DNA from: Streptomyces sp. NBC_01571
GTDB taxonomy: Bacteria > Actinomycetota > Actinomycetes > Streptomycetales > Streptomycetaceae
Reading direction: 5' to 3'
Assembly (NCBI RefSeq): GCF_026339875.1
Contig: NZ_JAPEPZ010000002.1
Location: forward strand, 62,001-126,000
DNA length: 64,000 nt
In this document: piece after piece, positions 57,638 to 64,000 of the stretch
Layout of the letters: each line of letters starts with the position of its first letter
Numbering within the stretch: the first letter of the stretch is position 1
The notes under the pieces: generated by a model
Database searches by the model: none
What the model was told of the DNA's origin: nothing
Seen by the model: the letters and a program-made list of their open reading frames with translations, nothing else
Program-made: the position numbers and the translations under genes

Positions 57638-58423
57638 GAAGGGACGCGGCGGAACCGATCGGTTGTTCAGGTCCACGGAGAGGAAGATGTCCTTGGCGAC
57701 CGGATCGCGCAGTTCCTCGGCGAGCTGGCCGATGAGTCCGGCGGTGCGGGCGAGCAGGGCGAAGGCGCGCAGGAGCTCCAGGGGCAGGCCCAGATCCGCG
57801 AGCGCGGCCCCGCACACCCCGGCGCCGTTGAGCGGCAACGTCCTGCCCAGTACCTGGGGGTGCACACGTCCGATGGCGGCGAACAGGGCGAGATGGGGGC
57901 CGGACATCCCCTCCTCGTGGGCGATCCGGAACAGCCGCGCCGTGCGGGGGTCGCCCTGCTTGTGCACGTGATGGCCCAGCCCCGGCACCAGCCGGCCCGC
58001 CTCCCGCGCCGAGCGCACCGCTGTCAGCGCGAGCGCGTCCCACTCCCCCTCGTCGGCCGGAAAACCGCCCTCCACACCGGCCAGGACGTCATGCAGGAAC
58101 CTGCCGCAGTCCTCGGTGACGCCCAGGAAGCGCGAACCGCCCCCCAGCAGACCGGCCGCGAGCGCTCCCTGGACGGAGTCCGGAGCGGAGAGGAAGGTCA
58201 GCCGCGCCGTGATGGCGGTCGGCGTGAACCCGTGATCGGCGAGTGCGGCCAGCACCGCCTCGAAGACCCGGATCTCGCCCTTGGCCGGCCGGCGCTGCGT
58301 CGCGAGCCAGAACGCCAGCTCGCCGAAACCGACCTCACCCATGACCTCCTCGGCGAGGTCCCGGCCGAGGAGGGTGATCCGGTCCAGGGACGAGGCGCCG
58401 AGCGCTGTCGGGTACTCAGGCAT
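57629..58423 (-). CDS. Citryl-CoA lyase/citrate synthase-like enzyme
   Basis: Short citrate-synthase-fold protein of 264 residues, the length of citryl-CoA lyases rather than full citrate synthases. LVPGLGHHVHKQGDPRTARL is the active-site His region, and PLNGAGVCGAALADLGLP the later catalytic strand. It would cleave, or form, a 3-hydroxy-3-carboxyacyl-CoA such as citryl-CoA, giving acetyl-CoA and a keto acid. ATG at 58423 overlaps the CoA-transferase gene by 8 bases. It is the last gene of the operon of four enzymes and DoxX. The substrate is inferred only from family. Confidence 0.82.
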   Translation of the reverse strand: MPEYPTALGASSLDRITLLGRDLAEEVMGEVGFGELAFWLATQRRPAKGEIRVFEAVLAALADHGFTPTAITARLTFLSAPDSVQGALAAGLLGGGSRFLGVTEDCGRFLHDVLAGVEGGFPADEGEWDALALTAVRSAREAGRLVPGLGHHVHKQGDPRTARLFRIAHEEGMSGPHLALFAAIGRVHPQVLGRTLPLNGAGVCGAALADLGLPLELLRAFALLARTAGLIGQLAEELRDPVAKDIFLSVDLNNRSVPPRPFDG

Positions 58424-59573
58424 CGCCGCCCTCCAGCCACTTGCGCACGTCCTCGCCGTGCTCGTCGAGGGCGGGCGGCGGCAGCCGGTAGGCGGCCGGT
58501 GTCTCGGAGAAGCGGATCGGGTGCCGGGTCGTGGGCACGGCCCGCTCGCCCTCACCGACTTCGACCACCGGGTCGAGCCCGAAGCGCTCGGCCATGGCGA
58601 ACCCGCCATCGATCGTGTTGATCGGCCCGCACGGCACTCCCGCGGCCACCAGCAGGTCGAACCACTCCAGGGCGCCGCGCGTCCTCAGCCGCTCCACCAG
58701 GATCGGTCGCAGCTCGGCACGCCGCTCGGTGCGGTCGGCGTTGTGGCGGAAGCGGAGGTCGTCGGCGGTCTCGGGGATGCCGAGCACCTCGCACAGCCTG
58801 CGGAACTGTCCGTCGTTGGCGGCGGTGACGATCAGGTCCCGGTCGGCGGTCGGCAACGGCTCGTAGGGGAACACGCTGGGGTGGGCGTTGCCCATCCGGT
58901 ACGGCACGGTCCCGCCGGCGACGTACGCGGAGCTGTGGTTGACCAGCCCGGTCAGCGCCGACGACAGCAGGTTCACCTCCACCAGCTGGCCGCGTCCGGT
59001 GGTGTCGCGGTGACGCAGAGCGGCGAGGATCCCGATGGCCGCGTGATTTCCGGCCATCACGTCGAACACCGAGATACCGGCCCGGTACGCGGGCCCCTCG
59101 GGGTCGCCGGTGAGGCTCATCAGTCCGGATATCGCCTGCACCATCAGGTCGTACCCGGGAACGTCCCGCCCCGGGCCCGTACCGAATCCGCTGATCGAGG
59201 CGTACACCACGCCAGGGTTCACGGCGCTGACCGAGGCGTGGTCCAGACCGTAGCGGGCCAGGCCGCCCGGCCTGAAGTTCTCGATCACCACGTCCGCCCG
59301 CCGGGCCAGTTCCCTGGCCAGCCGGGCGTCCGCCGGGTCACGGAAGTCCAGGACGACCGACCGCTTCCCCCGGTTGACGCCCAGGTAGTACGTCGACACC
59401 CCGTCCCTCACGGGTGGCGTCCAGGTACGGGTGTCGTCGCCCGCCGGGCCCTCGACCTTGACCACGTCGGCCCCGAGGTCCGCCAGCAGCATCGTCGCGT
59501 ACGGACCCGCCAGGATCCGCGAGAAATCCGCCACCAGCAGCCCGTCGAGCGGCCCGCGCACACCGTCGGCCAT
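58416..59573 (-). CDS. Class III CoA-transferase (CaiB/BaiF family)
   Basis: Protein of 385 residues. LLVADFSRILAGPYATMLLADLGADVVKVE is the family start (quoted in part), and Asp142 in GYDLMVQAISG is the catalytic carboxylate that forms a mixed anhydride with CoA. The fold is an interlocked dimer. It would activate an acid of the pathway to its CoA ester, which the overlapping lyase can then split. It begins 3 bases after the amidohydrolase gene stop, so all genes here are translationally coupled. Confidence 0.9.
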   Translation of the reverse strand: MADGVRGPLDGLLVADFSRILAGPYATMLLADLGADVVKVEGPAGDDTRTWTPPVRDGVSTYYLGVNRGKRSVVLDFRDPADARLARELARRADVVIENFRPGGLARYGLDHASVSAVNPGVVYASISGFGTGPGRDVPGYDLMVQAISGLMSLTGDPEGPAYRAGISVFDVMAGNHAAIGILAALRHRDTTGRGQLVEVNLLSSALTGLVNHSSAYVAGGTVPYRMGNAHPSVFPYEPLPTADRDLIVTAANDGQFRRLCEVLGIPETADDLRFRHNADRTERRAELRPILVERLRTRGALEWFDLLVAAGVPCGPINTIDGGFAMAERFGLDPVVEVGEGERAVPTTRHPIRFSETPAAYRLPPPALDEHGEDVRKWLEGGDA

Positions 59574-59576
59574 GAC

Positions 59577-61052
59577 TTACGACTCCTCCTGCCGCACCGC
59601 GACACCCTCGCCGCGATACGTGCTGTAGGTGTACGGGTTCGAGACCGGCTCGGTACGCGGGATCTCCGGCTCCAGCGCCTCCCGCCAGGCATCCTCGCCG
59701 AGCGTCCTGCGGGCGTACTCGACCGTGGCGCCCACGGCCTCGCGCGCCTTGGGCAGGTCGACACCGACCAGTTCGTGCCGGTACTTCACCACCCTGCCGT
59801 CGACGACGACCGTGTCCACGTCGGCCCGCTGGGCCTGGTACACCACATGCCCGTAGGGGTGCAGGAGGGGGAACATGGCCGGGTCGCGGTCGTTCCTGAT
59901 CAGTACGAGGTCCGCCTTCTTTCCCGGTGTCAGCGAGCCGATCCGGTCGTCGAGGCCGAGGACCCGCGCGCCGCCGAGGGTGGCCCACTCGACGACGTCC
60001 TGCGCCCGCAGCGTGTGGTGGACCACCGTCTCGCCGGCCGCGTGGGCCTCCAGGTGCTCGCGAGCGCGGTCGGCGGAGAGCGTGGCGCGCATCGCGGAGA
60101 AGAGGTCGGCGCTGAACCACACGCTGGTGTCCATCGAAAGCGACACCGGGATGCCGTGCCGCCGCAGTCTCCAGGTGGGCGGGTAGCCCTGTCCGGCGTT
60201 CTGCTCGCTCTCCGCCGACACGGACACCCTTCCGCCGGAAGCGGCCATCCGCTGGTAGGAGTCCTCGCTGAGCGTGGCCGAGTGCACGTAGGTGACGTCG
60301 GGGGTCATGAACCCGTGGTCCCACATCAGCCGGATGCCGTCGTCGCCCGTCGCGCCCCAGACGCCGGCGTGCGTGGTGACCGGCACGCCGAGCTCACGGG
60401 CCGCCTCGAACGCCGCCTTCTCCGGGAACGCCGCGTCGCCCGTGACGTCGAACGCCAGCTGGAGTCCCAGCATGTCGTCCGGCGCGGCGAAGTGCCGGTC
60501 CACGAACCTCCGCATCTCCGGGGCCGTCGCCCACTCCCACGGCGCGCCCAGGAGGTTGCCGTAGGCCAGGACGAAGCGGCCCGGTACGGCCCGCAGCGCC
60601 TCGACGGCCGCGTCCCCGTGCTCGGGAGTCCGCAGGCCGTGCGACCAGTCCACCGTGGTGGTCACTCCCCCGTCGAGCGCCTCGACGGCCGACAGCAGGT
60701 TGCCCGCGTGGATGTCCTCAGGGCGGAAGATCTTGCCCCAGTTGAGGTAGTAGAAGACGAAGTACTGCGACAGCGTCCAGTCCGCGCCGAAGCCGCGCAG
60801 GGCCGTCTGCCACATGTGCCGGTGCGTGTCGACCATGCCCGGCATCAGGATGCCGCCGGTGGCGTCCACCACGACAGCGTCCTCGGGTGCCGTCAGCGCG
60901 TGCCCGACCCGCTCGATGAGCCCCGCGCGCACCAGGACGTCCCCGCCCTCCAACAGGCCGATCGCGGGATCCATGGACAGCACGGTGGCGTTGCGGAAAA
61001 GAAGGGGGCGTCCGGCGTTGAGGTCGTCGGGGTGCGGGATGTCGATCGTCAT
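59577..61052 (-). CDS. Amidohydrolase-superfamily deaminase or hydrolase (ATZ/TRZ type)
   Basis: Metal-dependent hydrolase of 491 residues. The metal ligands are His77 and His79 in DTHRHMWQ, a later His in TTHAGVWGA, a His in YVHSATLS, and Asp in SMDTSVWFSAD. The DTH-x-H start and DTS ending match the cytosine/8-oxoguanine deaminase and triazine hydrolase group. It would deaminate or hydrolyse a C-N bond on a ring. ATG at 61052 overlaps the DoxX stop (ATGA). In this operon it may open or remove nitrogen from a heterocycle or amino-aromatic. Confidence 0.88.
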   Translation of the reverse strand: MTIDIPHPDDLNAGRPLLFRNATVLSMDPAIGLLEGGDVLVRAGLIERVGHALTAPEDAVVVDATGGILMPGMVDTHRHMWQTALRGFGADWTLSQYFVFYYLNWGKIFRPEDIHAGNLLSAVEALDGGVTTTVDWSHGLRTPEHGDAAVEALRAVPGRFVLAYGNLLGAPWEWATAPEMRRFVDRHFAAPDDMLGLQLAFDVTGDAAFPEKAAFEAARELGVPVTTHAGVWGATGDDGIRLMWDHGFMTPDVTYVHSATLSEDSYQRMAASGGRVSVSAESEQNAGQGYPPTWRLRRHGIPVSLSMDTSVWFSADLFSAMRATLSADRAREHLEAHAAGETVVHHTLRAQDVVEWATLGGARVLGLDDRIGSLTPGKKADLVLIRNDRDPAMFPLLHPYGHVVYQAQRADVDTVVVDGRVVKYRHELVGVDLPKAREAVGATVEYARRTLGEDAWREALEPEIPRTEPVSNPYTYSTYRGEGVAVRQEES

Positions 61053-61573
61053 GAAGTCACCTCGTTGTGCTGCTGTGCCCGGGTGCGCAGCACCCGCGCC
61101 CGGAGGACGAGAGGTACGGCCGCGGTGGCCGTGCCGACCACGAGCGCGGCGGTTCCCCACCCGTAGCCGTGGAGTGCGTCGAGGCCGACGGCGTGGTCGA
61201 GAGACCATGCGCCCGGGCCGGTGAAGCCGAGGGCGGCGGCCGCCGCGCCGTACCAGAACGGGACCTCGCAGCCGCCCTGTTGGGCCCAGAACCCGTTCGG
61301 GGCGGTCGCCGCGGCGGCGACGGTCATCGTGCCGACGACGACGGCGCAGCCGCCGGGAGTGAGCAGGCCGGTCGCGAGCGACGCCGCTCCGGTCAGCTCG
61401 GCCAGCCCCGCGAGCAGGACCATGGGCCGGCCGGGTTCGAAGCCCCATCGTTCGAAGACGGCGGCCGTTGCGTCGGGGCCGGCCCCGCCGAACCGGCCGA
61501 ACAGTTTCTGGGCGCCATGGCCGCACAGGAGTGCGGCGAGAAGCAGCCGCAGCAGGAGAAGGCCGAGGTTCAC
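61049..61573 (-). CDS. DoxX-family membrane protein
   Basis: Protein of 174 residues with four membrane helices (NLGLLLLRLLLAALLCGHGAQKLFG opening, quoted in part; then MVLLAGLAELTGAASLATGLL, AVVVGTMTVAAAAT, and a last helix near 135-155). DoxX proteins are linked to quinone or thiol redox. GTG at 61573 overlaps the dioxygenase stop (GTGA). It may supply a membrane redox step, or protect against quinoid intermediates of the pathway. Function in this operon is inferred from position. Confidence 0.8.
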   Translation of the reverse strand: MNLGLLLLRLLLAALLCGHGAQKLFGRFGGAGPDATAAVFERWGFEPGRPMVLLAGLAELTGAASLATGLLTPGGCAVVVGTMTVAAAATAPNGFWAQQGGCEVPFWYGAAAAALGFTGPGAWSLDHAVGLDALHGYGWGTAALVVGTATAAVPLVLRARVLRTRAQQHNEVTS

Positions 61574-62451
61574 GGCTGTGTTCCGTCCGAGGCCGAGGGC
61601 TGCAGCACGAAGTCGAACTCGGCCTGGAGATAAGGCGCGTCGACGGTGCTCCCGTCCGGGGCCGGGCCGGCCGGGTGCTCGCTGAAGTCCACGACCAGTT
61701 CGTCCTTGGTCCCGAAGACGACGTCGCTGTCCAGGTAGGGGGAGCCGCTCCGGAACAGGTGGGTGATCAGCCGGTCGTGGCCGGGATGGTCGATGAGGAA
61801 GTGGACGTGCGCGGGCCGGAAGTGGCTGATGGCCGTCCTTCCGATGAGCGCGCCGACCGGTCCGTCCATCGGGATGGCGTAGCCGAGCGGCGCGATGGTG
61901 CGCACGCAGTACGTCCCGTCGGGCCGCGTCCGGTACTTCGCGCGCAACCGTGCCTCGTCGATGTCCGCGAGCTGTGCCTCGTAGGTGCCGTCCGCGTCGG
62001 CCTGCCACACGTCGAGGACGACGTCCGGCAGCGGTGTGCCGTCGAGTCCGAGCACCCGGCCGGTGACGAACAAGGGGGTGCCCTCGACACCGTCGGACAT
62101 GTCGAAGCCGTACGGGGCCGGCGGAGAGCCGTCGATGTGGAACGGGCCGAGGACCGTGGCGGGTGTCGCGGCCGGCGCGAACCGGTGGTTGAGCTGCACG
62201 ACGAGGGTGCTCAGGCCGAGCACGTCGGAGGCGAGGATGAACTCCTGACGTTTGTCGTCGCTGATGCGCCCGGTCGCCGTGAGCCACTCCACGGCCGCCA
62301 TCCACTCGTCCTCGGTGAGCCGGACCTCGCGGGCGAACGCGTGCAGGTGCCGCACCAACGCCGTCGTCAGCTCGGCGAGTCGGGGCGAGTGAGCGGTGGC
62401 CCAGCGTTTCTCCGCGAGGTCGGTGAGATTCTCCTCCGTCACGAAGGCCAT
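61570..62451 (-). CDS. Intradiol ring-cleavage dioxygenase (hydroxyquinol/catechol 1,2-dioxygenase type)
   Basis: Fe(III) dioxygenase of 293 residues. The N-terminal dimerisation helices (about 20-90, the Dioxygenase_N pattern) precede the beta-barrel with Fe ligands Tyr157 (GTYEAQ), Tyr191 (PLGYAIP), His215 and His217 (RPAHVHF). Length and N-domain fit hydroxyquinol or catechol 1,2-dioxygenases. It would split a diol ring between the hydroxyls. GGAGG precedes the ATG. It is the first gene of the operon and is divergent from the IclR regulator across two CGGAC-N4-GTCCG sites. Confidence 0.92.
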   Translation of the reverse strand: MAFVTEENLTDLAEKRWATAHSPRLAELTTALVRHLHAFAREVRLTEDEWMAAVEWLTATGRISDDKRQEFILASDVLGLSTLVVQLNHRFAPAATPATVLGPFHIDGSPPAPYGFDMSDGVEGTPLFVTGRVLGLDGTPLPDVVLDVWQADADGTYEAQLADIDEARLRAKYRTRPDGTYCVRTIAPLGYAIPMDGPVGALIGRTAISHFRPAHVHFLIDHPGHDRLITHLFRSGSPYLDSDVVFGTKDELVVDFSEHPAGPAPDGSTVDAPYLQAEFDFVLQPSASDGTQP

Positions 62452-62494
62452 GGAATCCTCCTCGGTCCGGCCTGCCCGGCACCTTGCCGACATC

Positions 62495-62514
62495 GTGCGG
62501 ACGGTCGTCCGCAC
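62495..62514. promoter_or_regulatory. IclR operator 1, GTGCGGAC-N4-GTCCGCAC
   Basis: Perfect 8-base arms with spacer GGTC between the divergent dioxygenase and IclR genes, 44 bases upstream of the dioxygenase start. The inner core CGGAC-N4-GTCCG recurs at 62585-62598. Confidence 0.75.
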
Positions 62515-62584
62515 AGCGGTCAATGTGCCGCATGGTTGAGAACGAAACAAGACCTCTGCACCGACCGGAAAGCAGTGGATCTTC

Positions 62585-62598
62585 CGGACCACCGTCCG
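62585..62598. promoter_or_regulatory. IclR operator 2, CGGAC-N4-GTCCG
   Basis: Same core as operator 1 with spacer CACC, 19 bases before the iclR-type gene start. This position would allow autorepression. Centres are 87 bases apart. Confidence 0.65.
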
Positions 62599-62616
62599 CT
62601 CAGCTAGCCTGGCCCC

Positions 62617-63423
62617 ATGCGCCGAGACGGAAATCCCGAGTTCATCGAGGCACTCGCCCGCGGGCTGGACGTGTTGCGCTGCTTCCGGCCGGGCAGCGGC
62701 TCGATGACCCTCAGCGAGATCGCCGGCGCCACGGGCCTCGCCCGCCCCACGGCCCGGCGCATCCTCATCACGCTGGAACAGCTCGGCTACGTCCGCTCGC
62801 AGGAGCGCGGCTTCTCCCTCACTCCCCGGGTGCTCGACCTCGGCGCCGCGTACGTCGGTTCGATGAACCTCTGGGAACTCGCCCGGCCGCACCTCCGCGA
62901 CCTGGTCGAACAGACCCACGAGTCCTGCTCGATCGCCCAGCTCGACGGGTCCGACATCGTCTACGTGGCCAGGGTCGCCGTACCGAAACTGGTCACCCTC
63001 GGCGTCACCATCGGTACGCGGTTCCCCGCTCTGCAGACCTCGCTCGGCAAGGTCCTGCTGGCCACGCTGACCCACGACGAACTCGACAAGTCCCTGGCCG
63101 AACCGAGCCGTTCCGGCGTCACCCCGCGCTGGACCCCGGACCGGGACGAGATCCACGCCGTCCTGCGCGATGTGCGGGCCAAGGGATGGGCGGTCACCGA
63201 CCAGGACCTCGCACCGGGCATCCGCTCGGTCGCCGTGCCCGTACGCGACGGGAACGGCACAACCGTCGCGGCCGTGAACGTCAACGCCCACGCCGCCGAG
63301 ACCTCGGTGGAAACCCTGGTCGATCACCACCTGCCCCTGCTGCTGCGCGCGGCGAGCGCCATCAGCGGCGACTGGGCGACCTGGCAGGCGCGCCCCCTGG
63401 AGATCCTCGACACCAAGCCCTGA
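62617..63423 (+). CDS. IclR-family transcriptional regulator
   Basis: Regulator of 268 residues, standard IclR length. The winged helix (FIEALARGLDVLRCFRPGSGSM start, LSEIAGATGLARPTARRILITLEQLGYV) is followed by a GAF-like effector domain (HESCSIAQLDGSDIVYVARV; FPALQTSLGKVLLA; DQDLAPGIRSVAVPVRDGNG), pieces quoted. It matches the PcaU/PobR branch that senses protocatechuate-like aromatic acids. It is divergent from the dioxygenase operon and shares its control region, so it very likely regulates that operon in response to a pathway intermediate. Confidence 0.92.
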   Translation: MRRDGNPEFIEALARGLDVLRCFRPGSGSMTLSEIAGATGLARPTARRILITLEQLGYVRSQERGFSLTPRVLDLGAAYVGSMNLWELARPHLRDLVEQTHESCSIAQLDGSDIVYVARVAVPKLVTLGVTIGTRFPALQTSLGKVLLATLTHDELDKSLAEPSRSGVTPRWTPDRDEIHAVLRDVRAKGWAVTDQDLAPGIRSVAVPVRDGNGTTVAAVNVNAHAAETSVETLVDHHLPLLLRAASAISGDWATWQARPLEILDTKP

Positions 63424-63568
63424 GCCCTGACAGCGTGCTCGGGCGTTCTGCGTTACCCGCCGTCCTGTCCGGAAGCGGACGAAACAGACCCCGTCGCGCC
63501 TGTCCGACGACCGAGGCACCGCCCCTTACGATCACCGACCGTCGCCCGATCGGTTCGGGGAGTGGTGG

Positions 63569-64000
63569 ATGGCAGGGATTTCCCGCCGGGCGGTGACGGC
63601 CGTACTGGCGGCCTTCGCCCTCGTGATCGGCATGTCGGCGGCGGCCCAGGGCATCGTCAACGGCAGTCGGGTGACATCACCGGCCAACTACCCCTGGATG
63701 GCCCGGATCCAGATCCTGAGGGAAGGGCGGCACCAGGGCTCCTGCACCGCACGGGCACCCTGGTGAGCGGGAGCTGGGTCCTCACCGCCGGCCACTGCGT
63801 CGACAGCCAGGGGATCACGGTGGTCCTGGGCACCACCGCGATCCGGACACAGACCGACGGCTCGCTCCGGGTGGTCCGCGTCGTCAGGCACCCGTGGTAC
63901 GCGCCGGGCCACCATCTCCGCTACGACGCGGCGCTCCTGCGACTGGACACGCCCGTGAGGGCCGGTCGCACCGTCGCGCCCCCGACGCTGCCGCCCTCCT
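63569..64000 (+). pseudogene. Secreted trypsin-like serine protease, frameshifted, cut by the window end
   Basis: A signal peptide (RRAVTAVLAAFALVIGMSAAAQG) leads directly into IVNG, the mature N-terminus of trypsins, with no propeptide. The frame then ends at TGA (63764-63766) after GSCTARAPW, while the trypsin continues in another frame as TLVSGSWVLTAGHCVD (catalytic His, codon 63793-63795) and YDAALLRLD (catalytic Asp). One base has probably been lost near 63745-63755, in or next to a GGG run. The active Ser region lies beyond the window. It is either a pseudogene or an indel error. Confidence 0.75.

Overview
The window is high-GC DNA with frequent GTG and TTG starts, GGAGG-type ribosome sites, many start/stop overlaps (ATGA, GTGA) and families typical of Streptomyces: DUF1469/DUF3618/DUF4235, DUF6131, DUF6479, SpoIIE-type PP2C phosphatases, secreted GH2, GH92 and GH18 enzymes, and a DasR-like operator. 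I read it as chromosomal, accessory-rich Streptomyces DNA. I saw no tRNA, rRNA, insertion sequence, CRISPR array or replication origin.

Layout. 1-10.5 kb: a divergent response regulator/CHASE3-histidine kinase pair, a tandem DUF427 protein, a BrkB-type membrane protein, a small stress-type membrane cluster, an ATP-grasp ligase followed by a CocE-type hydrolase, and a membrane protein reading toward them across a large bidirectional hairpin. 11-14 kb: a DUF1684 protein and a thiamine-diphosphate 2-keto acid decarboxylase. 14.3-23 kb: a sugar locus with a YtfQRT/YjfF-like ABC importer, a LacI regulator and a secreted PA14-GH2 glycosidase, linked by a shared 16-bp motif. 23-28 kb: a DUF6479 protein after a 26-bp repeat array, a methyltransferase/CDGSH/heme-oxygenase-like operon, an AI-2E transporter, and a SpoIIE phosphatase gene broken by three frameshifts. 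28.4-35 kb: a gene-poor kilobase, small proteins, an SRPBCC/FAD-oxidoreductase pair, a VioD-like monooxygenase and a secreted glycine/tryptophan-rich protein. 35-47.8 kb: a GH92 mannosidase, a STAND ATPase, an MFS transporter with an internal repeat, an FAD monooxygenase divergent from a TetR regulator, an HxlR regulator, a hydrolase and an enoyl-CoA hydratase-like protein. 48-57.4 kb: a chitinase-lectin under a DasR-like site, an EF-hand protein, an ArsR/AHSA1 pair, a Fic-like toxin-antitoxin module, a Sel1-type protein and two large SpoIIE phosphatases. 57.6-63.4 kb: a compact six-gene catabolic locus (citryl-CoA-lyase-like, class III CoA-transferase, amidohydrolase, DoxX, intradiol dioxygenase, divergent IclR). 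The window ends in a frameshifted trypsin-like protease gene.

How the genes work together. Polymer degradation is represented by GH2, GH92 and GH18 enzymes plus a sugar importer. Aromatic or xenobiotic metabolism is represented by two FAD monooxygenases, a ring-cleaving dioxygenase and CoA chemistry. Several regulator-target sets (TetR, HxlR, ArsR, IclR) carry paired palindromes in their control regions, which makes their regulation readable from sequence.

The best candidates for something undescribed are the dioxygenase/amidohydrolase/CoA-transferase/CoA-lyase locus, the methyltransferase-CDGSH-HDO operon, and the ATP-grasp/CocE pair. Functions are from motif recognition only; no database search was run.
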